A stretch of 64,000 nt of DNA from Cyclobacterium qasimii M12-11B. Lineage in GTDB: Bacteria; Bacteroidota; Bacteroidia; Cytophagales; Cyclobacteriaceae. The notes under the pieces are model-generated. The model had not been told where the DNA came from. It did no database searches and saw only the letters and a program-made list of their open reading frames with translations. The DNA lies in contig NZ_ATNM01000091.1 of the NCBI RefSeq assembly GCF_000427295.1, positions 179,559 through 243,558 of the forward strand, written 5' to 3'. A program made the position numbers and the translations under genes. This document shows positions 49,498 through 57,805 of the stretch, in pieces. The stretch's first letter is position 1; every line of letters begins with the position of its first letter.

Positions 49498-51399
49498 TTA
49501 TTCCCCGGAAAGTCTAACGCTTATTTTTGTTGCCATACCTTCAACTGTCCAGGCCGGAATTCGAATCTCCAGGCGTTTAAGATTGTCTTTTTTTGTGTCT
49601 AGATAGAAGGGAGGAGGATTGAGGGAAATAACAGAAATGCTATAGCCTGGGTGTGATAGGTTTTCTAATTTTAAGCTTTTTCCATCTTGGGTTAAAATTG
49701 CACCACCATCAACAATCTCCACATCTGCTTGTGTCATTAATTGCCAGGTGATCAATTCTGTATCCTCCGACAATACAATGTCGTCCTCTATCAAGAGCGA
49801 CCTTGGGCTGCTTTTCACAAACCTTCGGGTGGCACTTTCCAATTGCCCTTCAAAAATTGGAGACATGTCAAGGGTGACTTCCGGGAATGCTCCGTCCTTG
49901 AAATCTACAATGCTTGCTTTCCCATCTACAATGTGAAGTTGGTTATTCACTGAAAGGGTGCTGTGTCCGAAATTATTTTTATTGATTAGTTTCCATCGCT
50001 CACAATCCTGACACCTATCCCAGAGGTTAAAACCTGTCCTCTCAATCACTCCATAATGCTTATTTTTCCCCAGGTCCATACTCCATCGAACACCATCCAA
50101 TTCAAAAACAAATGAACCGGCATCCATATTTCCGTGACTAATATTGCCACGTCCTCCTTTTCCTCCAAAATAAAACTTATTGGGATCATTTTCTCCTCCT
50201 GTGAAAAATGCGACAGGATTTGCTCCATTGCCGGCCCATGCAGAAGGCACAGTCGTCTCACTTTCCTCTTCATACTGGGACATCCACACCAATGCAGGCC
50301 CCATCAATCTTGACAATTCCCCCATTTCCTCATAGGGCCTCATGAATTTTTCCTTTTCAAAAAAGGTTTTGTTTCCTGTTTTAGAGGCAAACCAAGCCAG
50401 GGTAATGTCACCATTTTCCCCGCTATTGTCTCCACAATCTCCAAAATTATAAAACAGTCCCATCGGACTGTCAGACAGGACCCTAAACAAGGCACTCTCT
50501 TTAAATCCAGGATATTCAAGTATTCCAAAATCAGTACCAAAGGCACTTTCGAATATGGAAGCCGTTACCACTGAAAAAGAAGTCCCATACCGCCAATAGG
50601 TAGCACCTTCAGGATAGACTCCATCAGGTCCATATTCATCCAAGGCATTTGCCATACCGTCAATGGCTCTATAGATGGTCTTGGCCGCCAGTTCAGGCGC
50701 TTCCTCAGCTACTACAATCGCTGCCGCTACCATTCCACCATTACATACCTGATTCCAATTGTTATGTCCATAAGCCCACTTAGGGTCTTCCCCATTTTCC
50801 GGCCAACTTGGATTAATGCCTTTTTCAATCAAGGCTTTTTTAGCCAGCTTCACGGTCGATGCTGGCAAGTCCTTCCCTACCCAATCCACGGCCAGAGCAA
50901 TTCCAAGAGACATTTCTCCTACATCAAGAAAATGCTTGGGGTTCCAGGTCGGGAAATTACAGGCGGCAATAACCTCCTCATTTATCCGAGCAAGCATACG
51001 AGGATCCTTTTCTATTCGGTAAACCATCGCCAGCATGCTGATTCTATGCAACAAGTCCCTGGAAATATCTAGCTGGTTGTTCTGTGACCTTTCTTCGAGC
51101 GGAATATCCAGGTTAATAATCGGCAGCTCAAAAATTGCTTCCGCATTTTGTTTCATGCCTTTATAGACATTCTGCACAATCGGATCAGTTTTTAGTTTTT
51201 GCTTTAGTTTCTTCTCAATATCCTTGTTCAGGACCAACCGAGGTGATGTTTTACTCAGATTATTCTTAAGAAAACTTGCCGTAATGGGGTTTTGCAATTT
51301 TGAATACAAATGCTGTGCATTTAGATTCGAACCACAAACCAATAACATAACAATGGAGATCATCCATGCTACATTTGTTTTATTGAATACAGTCATCAT
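49498..51399 (-). CDS. Secreted heparinase II/III-like polysaccharide lyase
   Basis: This 633-residue protein has a signal peptide (to about NLNAQ at 29). An alpha/alpha toroid domain (about 60-370) contains WAYGHNNWNQVCNGGMVAAAI (Asn/His cluster) and YPEGATYWRYGTSFSVV (with a Tyr). A beta-sandwich follows with GNISHGNMDAGSFVFELDGVRWSMDLGKNKHYG, the conserved catalytic-site block of heparinase II/III-type lyases. It probably cleaves a uronic-acid-containing polysaccharide by beta-elimination; heparin itself is unlikely in a marine setting. The carbohydrate target cannot be read from sequence. The esterase gene 29 bp upstream is on the same strand, so the pair is probably an operon. Confidence 0.88.
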   Translation of the reverse strand: MMTVFNKTNVAWMISIVMLLVCGSNLNAQHLYSKLQNPITASFLKNNLSKTSPRLVLNKDIEKKLKQKLKTDPIVQNVYKGMKQNAEAIFELPIINLDIPLEERSQNNQLDISRDLLHRISMLAMVYRIEKDPRMLARINEEVIAACNFPTWNPKHFLDVGEMSLGIALAVDWVGKDLPASTVKLAKKALIEKGINPSWPENGEDPKWAYGHNNWNQVCNGGMVAAAIVVAEEAPELAAKTIYRAIDGMANALDEYGPDGVYPEGATYWRYGTSFSVVTASIFESAFGTDFGILEYPGFKESALFRVLSDSPMGLFYNFGDCGDNSGENGDITLAWFASKTGNKTFFEKEKFMRPYEEMGELSRLMGPALVWMSQYEEESETTVPSAWAGNGANPVAFFTGGENDPNKFYFGGKGGRGNISHGNMDAGSFVFELDGVRWSMDLGKNKHYGVIERTGFNLWDRCQDCERWKLINKNNFGHSTLSVNNQLHIVDGKASIVDFKDGAFPEVTLDMSPIFEGQLESATRRFVKSSPRSLLIEDDIVLSEDTELITWQLMTQADVEIVDGGAILTQDGKSLKLENLSHPGYSISVISLNPPPFYLDTKKDNLKRLEIRIPAWTVEGMATKISVRLSGE

Positions 51400-51428
51400 G
51401 GGTTTATTTTGGGTTATTATTGACTATT

Positions 51429-52250
51429 TTATTGGTTAAAGTAATCGTCAAAAAACAGCAAATGGTATTTAATTGAGTTGGTCCAATAGCCCCAACTGTG
51501 GCCTCCCGGACGTTCTGTATAGTCATGAGGAATATTTCGTTCCATCAATTTTTCATGCAATCGTTTATTGGCATCGTAAAAGAAATCGTCTACACCACAA
51601 TCAAATATGAGTTTTAAACCGTCTCCTTTGAGTTTATACACCAGGTTAATAACCGTATTGTTTTCCCAATTTTCTTTGTACTCAGAGTAATCCCCCAAGC
51701 GTTTGCTTAAATCCCAGTTTTTAGGAAATGGGCGAATGTCCACTCCTCCACTCATGCTTCCTGCAGCTCCCCAGATATCCTGATGTCTAAAGGCCAGATA
51801 AAAAGCGCCATGCCCTCCCATGCTTAAACCTGTAATGGCCCTACCAGATTTTTCCGCAGTGGTATTATAGGTTTTGTCGATGGTTTCGGTTAATTCTTTA
51901 GAAAGATAGGTTTCGTACCTCATTTTTTCATCCACAGGACTGTCAAAATACCAACTGGTGGTATTCCCATCAGGGCAAACAATTATCATATTGTATTGGT
52001 CTGCATATTCTTGTATAGCAGGCACTTTGGATATCCAATCCGTATGATTTCCACCTGCACCATGAAGCAAATACAAGACAGGGTAACTCTCCTTTTGAGT
52101 AGCGTAACTGTCTGGTAGGATGACAATGTTTGCAATAGATTTATTCATGGATTCACTTTCCACAAAGACAGTGTCTACCTGAGAAGCTTTTAATAAAAAA
52201 ACATTACAGCATACAAAAAGTAGGATTAATTTTAATTTCATGGTTTTCAT
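51429..52250 (-). CDS. Secreted esterase of the esterase D/CE1-like type
   Basis: A 273-residue alpha/beta hydrolase with a signal peptide (to about LLKASQ). The oxyanion block YPVLYLLHGAGGNHTDWI, nucleophile motif GLSMGGHGAFYLAF, an acid in DCGVDDFFYDANK and the catalytic His in RPGGHSWGYWTNSI are present. This group contains acetyl or feruloyl esterases acting on polysaccharides. It is 29 bp upstream of the heparinase-like gene and probably removes acyl groups from the same polymer. Confidence 0.88.
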   Translation of the reverse strand: MKTMKLKLILLFVCCNVFLLKASQVDTVFVESESMNKSIANIVILPDSYATQKESYPVLYLLHGAGGNHTDWISKVPAIQEYADQYNMIIVCPDGNTTSWYFDSPVDEKMRYETYLSKELTETIDKTYNTTAEKSGRAITGLSMGGHGAFYLAFRHQDIWGAAGSMSGGVDIRPFPKNWDLSKRLGDYSEYKENWENNTVINLVYKLKGDGLKLIFDCGVDDFFYDANKRLHEKLMERNIPHDYTERPGGHSWGYWTNSIKYHLLFFDDYFNQ

Positions 52251-52584
52251 TTTTATTCTTTATATAAGCGTAGGGTCTGATTGTTTACCCAGTAAAACTA
52301 CTTTTAAAAGTAATAATAAAAAACAAAGGAACAGTCGCTTCTTATCAAAACCTAACCACTTAAGTAAAGGACACTTCCACTTTAAACAGGCAATAAAACG
52401 TCTATTATAGCAAGAAGAATCTAAAATCCGCGAGTTTCCGCTGCTCACGAATTCGCAAAACAGCGCGGTGATAGCATCTACCAACAGTATTATCAATTGA
52501 ACAACCCAAACACTTTCCGATTGGGATCAGTAAATTCCAATTTAACCTAACGGTTAAATAATTGTACGTTTTTACCAACCCAGA
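52251..52584. other. 334-bp intergenic region, no convincing gene
   Basis: A 78-codon minus-strand ORF is present but has no family resemblance and a composition unlike neighbouring genes. The region should carry the promoter of the esterase-lyase pair and the 3' end of the DJ-1 gene transcript. Confidence 0.45.
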
Positions 52585-53382
52585 CTACTTTTTCTCTACT
52601 AAATATGCTGTTAACGCTTTCAAATAAAGGCTATTAAAACAACTGCTAGAGAAAGGGTTCTGGCTGGTGATTAAATTCCTGTCATTTATAGCGAAATTTG
52701 CTTTAGGTAAACCACTTCTGTATTTCAATCCCAGTTTCCTTAAATGCCTGGCAATTTTTCTATTTTTTGGTCTTCCCTTCATGATGAATTTTTCAATAAC
52801 AAACTCTTCCAAAGGCGATACAGCATTGACCTCAAATCCAATGTAGGGGTTTTCTGCCACAGGAATTGTTAGAAGAAGGCTGGGTGCGTGACAAATAAGC
52901 CCGGTTGGTTTATTCTCATTTGCAAATTGTTTTAACAACACTGGAATGCTAGTATTTTCTATTAAATCTACCATTAAACCCTGGCCACCCGGTACAATCA
53001 AACCTATGTAATTGTCATGATTTTCGATTGCTTTATCAAGCGTAATAGGATTATTAAAAGCACTGTCTTCCTTTACAAATTTTAAGGCCTGGGCCTTAAT
53101 TTCTAAATTGCCTTTCCAATATTTATCGTTAATGCTTTCTTCATCGATGCTTGCCACAATTCCATTTGGTGTGGCAAAGTCCACAGTATATCCATTTGCT
53201 ACAATAGCTTTATAGGCCAGGTAAAATTCATTTAAAAAGACACCGGTTTGTCGCAGTTTTTGGCCTTCATTGAGGGCTAAAGTATCTGCTGCACTCATAA
53301 CAAAAAGTACTTTTTTGTTTTGTGCAAAAAGGGAAAGGTTAGTCATCATTGCCAATGTGAGTATTGAAATTACGTTTTTCAT
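52585..53382 (-). CDS. Exported DJ-1/PfpI superfamily protein
   Basis: The 265 residues begin with a signal peptide (MKNVISILTLAMMTNLSLFAQ), unusual for this normally cytosolic family. The DJ-1 fold is seen in KVLFVMSAADTLALNEG, VDFATPNG, YIGLIVPGGQGLMVDL and the nucleophile elbow GLICHAPSLLL with Cys164. The residues around it fit chaperone/deglycase-like members rather than classical amidotransferases. The RidA gene is 6 bp upstream on the same strand, so both are co-transcribed. Confidence 0.87.
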   Translation of the reverse strand: MKNVISILTLAMMTNLSLFAQNKKVLFVMSAADTLALNEGQKLRQTGVFLNEFYLAYKAIVANGYTVDFATPNGIVASIDEESINDKYWKGNLEIKAQALKFVKEDSAFNNPITLDKAIENHDNYIGLIVPGGQGLMVDLIENTSIPVLLKQFANENKPTGLICHAPSLLLTIPVAENPYIGFEVNAVSPLEEFVIEKFIMKGRPKNRKIARHLRKLGLKYRSGLPKANFAINDRNLITSQNPFSSSCFNSLYLKALTAYLVEKK

Positions 53383-53388
53383 TAAAGA

Positions 53389-53802
53389 TTATTTAGCAGC
53401 GATAATTTCAATCTCTATTTGACAATGAGGTGCGGTTGCCAATAAGGGCAATGGAATAATTGAGCTGGCCGGAAAGTTTTCTGCTTTCCATTCTTTAGCC
53501 GCAATATCTATAAGTATTTGCTTTTTCTCGAGGGTAAAATCCACAATGTAGACCGTTTGTTTCACCACATCGTTAATTGACAATTGTACTGCCTCCAAAG
53601 CAGTTTTAATATTCGCAACTGTCTGCCGCACTTGTGCTTCAAATTCAAGAGAGACCAATTTACCATTTGTGTCTGAAGCCCATTGCCCTGAAAAGTAAAA
53701 GAGGGTTTTTCCTTCCGGGATTTTTGCAATGTGTGAAAACCCGTTTTGAATAGGGTCAAATAATTCTTTTGGATTGATGAATGTGTTCTTTTTATGATTC
53801 AT
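53389..53802 (-). CDS. RidA family protein
   Basis: A 137-residue trimeric-type protein of the RidA/YjgF family, which in well-studied members hydrolyses reactive enamine/imine intermediates. It has GKTLFYFSGQWASDTNGKLV, VRQTVANIKTALEAVQLSINDVVKQTVYIVDF and the C-terminal HCQIEIEIIAAK. The strictly conserved substrate-binding Arg of RidA is not seen at its usual place, so it is a diverged subgroup. It is 6 bp upstream of the DJ-1 gene, with the Crp-type gene 55 bp further upstream. Confidence 0.88.
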   Translation of the reverse strand: MNHKKNTFINPKELFDPIQNGFSHIAKIPEGKTLFYFSGQWASDTNGKLVSLEFEAQVRQTVANIKTALEAVQLSINDVVKQTVYIVDFTLEKKQILIDIAAKEWKAENFPASSIIPLPLLATAPHCQIEIEIIAAK

Positions 53803-53857
53803 GTTTTTAGTGTATTAAATGAATCACAAAGAAAATAGCTCTTGCCTGCCTAAACAT

Positions 53858-54451
53858 TTACATAGGTAAAGAAAAGGATTCTTTACTATTTTGCTTTCTA
53901 ATTCGGCTCAGCTGGGTTGGGCTTATGCCAAGGTAGGAGGCAATATGGTATTGAGGGATCAATTGTTCCAGTTGCGGATACTCTTTTTGAAATATGGCAT
54001 AGCGTTTTTTGGCTTCTAACAATACAATTTCTACTTCACGCTTTTCCTTGTCAACAAAATAATGCTCTGCAATTTTTCTCAAAAGCCGCTCCAAATCCTG
54101 GTGTTTGTCTAATAGATCGGTTATTTTCTTATAGTCACAAATTAGTAATTGACAATCTGTCAAAGCTTGCTGATTGATTTTATTGGGCTGTTCGGTGACC
54201 ATAGAGGAATAGCCGCCAACCAGATTATTTGTTGTAAAAAAGTGTTTGTTGTATTCTACCCCTTCCTTATTTCGATAAAAAGCCCTTATTACACCTTGTT
54301 TAAGAAATCCACATTTTTTAGAAACCTCACCTTCTTTAATAAAATATTCACCTTTTTTTAATGAATATTCAGTAAAAAAATTTGCTACAATCTTCCAGGT
54401 ACGCTCTTCCAATGGAGAGATAGAATTGAAATGATGCTGTAGCTCTTTCAT
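53858..54451 (-). CDS. Crp/Fnr-type transcriptional regulator
   Basis: The Met at 54451 (MKELQHHFNSISPLEERTWKIVANFF) is the expected start of this Bacteroidota subgroup; the frame stays open for 64 more codons upstream without similarity. The protein (197 residues) has a cyclic-nucleotide-binding-like domain (LKKGEYFIKEGEVSKKCGFLKQGVIRAFY) and a C-terminal helix-turn-helix (QYHIASYLGISPTQLSRIRKQ). No FNR-type cysteine cluster is visible. It lies upstream of RidA and DJ-1 on the same strand and may control them. Confidence 0.87.
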   Translation of the reverse strand: MKELQHHFNSISPLEERTWKIVANFFTEYSLKKGEYFIKEGEVSKKCGFLKQGVIRAFYRNKEGVEYNKHFFTTNNLVGGYSSMVTEQPNKINQQALTDCQLLICDYKKITDLLDKHQDLERLLRKIAEHYFVDKEKREVEIVLLEAKKRYAIFQKEYPQLEQLIPQYHIASYLGISPTQLSRIRKQNSKESFSLPM

Positions 54452-54753
54452 TTTGTTTTTTCGTATGTTCACAAGGCTATAAAGGCCTTGACTTAGATGA
54501 GCACTGAATTTGGAAGCCAATAGCTCTAGCTTACCTTCCCAGTAAATATTGCGCTTGTTCTTATTAATGGTTGATAGCCAAGCCCTCCCGGTACAAAAAA
54601 CACAAAAGAAAAAGCCTATAATAGTATACCTTATACCAGGCACCCTTTCACTAATTCATTGTAGCATTCCCTGAATTTAACCGCACCCTTCGACAGGCTC
54701 AGGGTACGGTTAAATCAGTTCAGGCTGTTCCAGCCACCCGCATGTTTGGTTTT
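54452..54753. other. 302-bp region between crp-like gene and higA, with a palindromic repeat
   Basis: The minus-strand frame of the Crp-like gene is open here, but no start with a recognisable domain is seen. The right part contains repeat copy 1 (54674-54724). Confidence 0.4.
54674..54724. repeat. 51-bp palindromic repeat, copy 1
   Basis: Identical to 56554-56604. The core 54675-54715 is a 15-bp stem (ATTTAACCGCACCCT against AGGGTACGGTTAAAT, one G-U type mismatch) with loop TCGACAGGCTC. It lies 30 bp after the higA stop on the minus strand, so it may serve as a terminator. It belongs to a REP-like or MITE-like family. Confidence 0.9.
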
Positions 54754-55050
54754 TTAGGCTGCCGTAATTATCTTTTTGATACGGTCCAGTTCATCTTTTT
54801 TACTGATCCTTTCTTCCTCAATATCGTAATCGTCCTGAAGTCCCATCCAGAATTTGGCGGAATTGTCAAAGTACTTAGAAAGTCTTAGCGCAGTATCCGC
54901 AGTTATCCTTCTTCTTCCTTTAATTATTTCAGAAATTCTAGTCTGAGGAAGAAAAGTCTCTTTTGAAAGTCTGTAGGCAGAGATTTCAAGAGGTTTAAGA
55001 AACTCTTCTAAAAGAATCTCTCCTGGATGTATGTTCTTTAAATCATTCAT
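54754..55050 (-). CDS. higA: HigA-type antitoxin (XRE helix-turn-helix)
   Basis: The 98 residues start MNDLKNIHPGEILLEEFLKPLEISAYRLSKET, the typical HigA opening, with a helix-turn-helix (about 22-60, LPQTRISEIIKGRRRITADTALRLSKYF) and the following FWMGLQDDYDIEEE. It should neutralise the HigB toxin encoded 10 bp upstream and repress the operon. The gene order (toxin first) is typical of higBA. Confidence 0.93.
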   Translation of the reverse strand: MNDLKNIHPGEILLEEFLKPLEISAYRLSKETFLPQTRISEIIKGRRRITADTALRLSKYFDNSAKFWMGLQDDYDIEEERISKKDELDRIKKIITAA

Positions 55051-55060
55051 ATTAATTAAA

Positions 55061-55342
55061 TTAATGATAATCGATTATTTCAACTTGAAAGGCATTTCCA
55101 CCCTCCCAACTGAAAATGATTCTCCATTGCTTATTAATTCTAATGCTATGATAATCTTTTAAATTTCCTCCAAGTTTTTCTAATCGATTCGATGGAGGAA
55201 TTCGTAAATCTTGAATGTCCTGAGCGTTATTCAACATTCTCAGTTTTCTTCTCGCAATGTCCTGAATTTCATTTGGAAGTTTCTTAGACCGCTGCCCATT
55301 CCAGATTTTTTCAGTTTCCCTGTTGCCAAAAGACTTTATCAT
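55061..55342 (-). CDS. higB: HigB-type RelE/ParE-superfamily toxin
   Basis: The ATG at 55342 gives MIKSFGNRETEKIWNG, the usual HigB start; a GTG at 55348 adds two residues only. The protein (93 residues) carries RKLRMLNNAQDIQDLRIPPSNRLEKLGGNLKDYHSIRINKQWRIIFSW, the family core with basic and aromatic residues used in mRNA cleavage at the ribosome by HigB. higA follows 10 bp later. An inverted repeat directly upstream is the likely operator. Confidence 0.93.
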   Translation of the reverse strand: MIKSFGNRETEKIWNGQRSKKLPNEIQDIARRKLRMLNNAQDIQDLRIPPSNRLEKLGGNLKDYHSIRINKQWRIIFSWEGGNAFQVEIIDYH

Positions 55343-55346
55343 GATC

Positions 55347-55373
55347 ACCTTTCACGTTACTAACGTTAAAGGT
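55347..55373. promoter_or_regulatory. Inverted-repeat operator of higBA (predicted)
   Basis: ACCTTTCACGTT (55347-55358) and AACGTTAAAGGT (55362-55373) are complementary in 11 of 12 positions with a 3-bp spacer. They lie 5 bp upstream of the higB ATG. This is the place and form expected for binding of a HigA dimer or HigBA complex. Confidence 0.65.
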
Positions 55374-55513
55374 AACTAAAAAGTTGAATGAATCAAAGCG
55401 TTCTGTTTGATTGAAGCCTAAGGGTTTTATTATGGTTATTAGGAGATTAAAAATAGAGAGATTGCCAGATTTGGCGGATAGCATAAATTTGAAGTTAACT
55501 ACCAAAACCTTTA

Positions 55514-56251
55514 TTAATTATAGCCAGTTTTATCTTTTTTATTTTTCCCCCAAGCAATTACCTTTACTCCTTTTGAGTATTGAATTTTGTTCGGTTCGTT
55601 TTTAATTAGTTTGCCAAATCTTGGATAATTAAATTCTAAATTATTCAAGTCAATTTCATTAATTGGCCATTCCAAATGATGAATCTCAAATTCGTTAATT
55701 GACTTTTCTGTATCTTGGAAAAGAGCATATCTTTCAGTTAGCCATTTATCCAATTCCGTTTTTTTGGAAATTTCTTTTCCAATCGAAAACTGAATATTTA
55801 ATTTGTCATTAAATTCCGAGTTATTTGATTCGTATCGAGTTTCAGTCCTTTTAATTTTTGAAAATCTATACGGAAGTTCAGACATTCCTTTTGCAACTTT
55901 ACAAGATAATTTTTTCCCGCCTTCAATGCTCAAAAAATACACTCCAGTTTTGTTATTATTTGATTTCACATAAGTGCGAATATTAATTTCATCAAAATTA
56001 GAAATAGGTGAAAAAGAAGGTAAGTTTTTAGGCCTTATATTTTCCATTGTAAAAGCAACAACCGAAATCCATGGTTTTCCACGATAAAGGTCAATTTCAA
56101 GCTCCTTCGGGACAAACTTTTTCAATTCGGATAATTGCACTTGCCAATCAAGGAATATTGCATTATTCCACTCTTGATAAGATAACCAACTCTCAGTCGG
56201 TATTTTCCAAGGTCTGTGTTCAGTCGTATTTAATATCTCTCGGATTTTCAT
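55514..56251 (-). CDS. DUF2071 (YqjF-like) protein
   Basis: A 245-residue soluble protein. It begins with HRPWKIPTESWLSYQEWNNAIFLDWQVQLSELKKFVPKELEIDLYRGKPWISVVAFTMENIRP, which matches the DUF2071/YqjF start (acetoacetate decarboxylase-like fold). The catalytic activity is not known. It is AT-rich compared with the housekeeping genes, and is flanked together with higBA by the identical palindromic repeats. Confidence 0.82.
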   Translation of the reverse strand: MKIREILNTTEHRPWKIPTESWLSYQEWNNAIFLDWQVQLSELKKFVPKELEIDLYRGKPWISVVAFTMENIRPKNLPSFSPISNFDEINIRTYVKSNNNKTGVYFLSIEGGKKLSCKVAKGMSELPYRFSKIKRTETRYESNNSEFNDKLNIQFSIGKEISKKTELDKWLTERYALFQDTEKSINEFEIHHLEWPINEIDLNNLEFNYPRFGKLIKNEPNKIQYSKGVKVIAWGKNKKDKTGYN

Positions 56252-56473
56252 TTTCTCAAATTGGCTAAACCACCTGTATATACCTAGGTTAACTCCATGA
56301 CTTGCATATATACGAACTTTGTACTAAACTAATCTGTAAAATAACATATTGTCAAATTATGGATTTAGGACAAGTAATCAAGGGGACATGGCAGAATTTT
56401 ATTCAAAATCACCAATGATAGAGTACTATTAATGAAGCAATTAATTGACACCTACCTCATGAATTTCTAGGAA

Positions 56474-56503
56474 CTAAAAACAAAAGGGAAAACCATTCCC
56501 ATA
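56474..56503. repeat. Short dispersed repeat, copy A
   Basis: The segment ACAAAAGGGAAAACCATTCC and its flanks recur with small indels at 62565-62599. In both places a palindromic repeat follows 30-50 bp later on the plus strand, so the two motifs may form one composite element. Confidence 0.5.
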
Positions 56504-56553
56504 AAAACCCTAATATCCTGCACAATATAAAAAATTAATGAAAGTGCACCCTT

Positions 56554-56604
56554 AATTTAACCGCACCCTTCGACAGGCTCAGGGTACGGTTAAATCAGTT
56601 CAGG
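56554..56604. repeat. 51-bp palindromic repeat, copy 2
   Basis: Identical to 54674-54724, in the same orientation. It starts 10 bp past the stop of the RraA-like gene (56614, minus). The stem-loop may end that transcript. Confidence 0.9.
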
Positions 56605-56613
56605 TTATTTGAT

Positions 56614-57333
56614 TCAGTCCTTTGAAGCCTCTTTTTTATTCTTCCACAGCTCAAACTCTTTCTTATTCCCTTCTAAAGTAAGCGGATATAAACCCACAAT
56701 GGTATGTCCTTCCAATACCCTTTCGGTTACAAAATCTTCGTAAAGGGTCATGTTTATGGCTTCATCGGCTATTTCGTCAGCCAAGTGAGCAGGAATAACA
56801 ATTACCCCATCATCATCACCCACTACAACATCTCCAGGAAAAACAGCTACGTCACCGCAACCAATAGGGACATTAATGTCCATGGCTTGGTGTAAAGTTA
56901 AATTGGTTGGAGCAGAAGGTCTGTGATGGTAGGAAGGCATATCCAACTTAGCGATTTCAACGGAATCCCGAAATCCCCCGTCCGTAACAATCCCTGCAGC
57001 GCCCCGAACCATCAAGCGGGAAGCCAATATAGAGCCGGCAGAAGCCGCTCTACTGTCTTTTCGGCTGTCAATAACCAAAACAGATCCACTAGGGCAGGTT
57101 TCTACTGCCACTCGCTGAGGATGCTTAGGATCTTGAAATACCGTAATGGGATTGAGGTCTTCTCTGGCAGGAATGTACCGTAGTGTAAAGGCTTCTCCTA
57201 CCATGGTAGGTTTTCCTTTTTCTAAAGGCGCAACTCCTTGAATGAATTGATTTTTAAGCCCTCTTTTAAACAAGGCAGTGGCAAGTGTGGCAGTACTTAC
57301 CCTTTGTAATTTTTCACGCGTAGCAGCTAACAT
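56614..57333 (-). CDS. RraA-like protein (HMG/CHA aldolase-type fold)
   Basis: A 239-residue cytosolic protein. The core GVAPLEKGKPTMVGEAFTLRYIPA, GSVLVIDSRKDSRAASAGSILASRLMVRGAAGIVTDGGFRDSVEI and VVVGDDDGVIVIPAHLADEI matches the RraA/4-hydroxy-4-methyl-2-oxoglutarate aldolase family. The GFRD motif (Arg-Asp) is kept, which in aldolase members binds metal and substrate. True RNase E regulators are shorter (about 160 residues), so an aldolase or decarboxylase role is more likely. The gene is monocistronic. Confidence 0.88.
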   Translation of the reverse strand: MLAATREKLQRVSTATLATALFKRGLKNQFIQGVAPLEKGKPTMVGEAFTLRYIPAREDLNPITVFQDPKHPQRVAVETCPSGSVLVIDSRKDSRAASAGSILASRLMVRGAAGIVTDGGFRDSVEIAKLDMPSYHHRPSAPTNLTLHQAMDINVPIGCGDVAVFPGDVVVGDDDGVIVIPAHLADEIADEAINMTLYEDFVTERVLEGHTIVGLYPLTLEGNKKEFELWKNKKEASKD

Positions 57334-57805
57334 TATTTTTGTATTAATTTAATTGTCAAAAACCAATAATTCCGGGTACCGTATCTCCAATGCTTGCTGT
57401 TTCCCTCCCTTGCCTTTCACCCACATGAACAATTGTATTATTGCTTTACCTATTGGGTGTTTTTTTTCATTTTTAATTTACAATGGGCGGTAAAAGAGCA
57501 GCTGAGACCTATACCCTATTTATAGCTTTAAAAGTAAGGATAAGTAAGTAAACTATCTGCATTCATGCAAGGTTTCAGGAATCCCCTTAGCATTTAGTAT
57601 TAAACCCGAGCGGTGCACCGTCTGCCAGTCAAAGTAAAACGCTAATTATGGATTTTCTTTCATCTGAACACAGGTTTACTCCCTGGGTTTTCACAAAAAC
57701 TAAGATTTTAATCAGAATATTGTTTAAATTGCTTCCATAAATCAGATCGGTTAAACCGGTTTTTTTAGCCAATGAATAAAAAACGATACCAACCATAATC
57801 CTGAA
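57334..57805. other. 472-bp intergenic region, no gene seen
   Basis: Only short ORFs without coding character occur on both strands. The region separates the minus-strand RraA-like gene and the plus-strand deiminase gene and should contain both promoters. Confidence 0.5.

Larger units (their letters stand above)
56252..56613. other. 362-bp intergenic region holding two repeat elements
   Basis: It contains the 30-bp motif at 56474-56503 and palindromic repeat copy 2 at 56554-56604. No gene is seen. Confidence 0.5.

Noticed and set aside
52260..52496. 78-codon minus-strand ORF upstream of the DJ-1 gene end
   Set aside because: Cys/Leu-rich composition unlike neighbouring proteins, no domain; likely chance.
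54452..54643. N-terminal extension of the Crp-like gene by 64 residues
   Set aside because: The Crp-like domain starts at the internal Met (MKELQHHF); the extension is hydrophobic/basic and resembles nothing.
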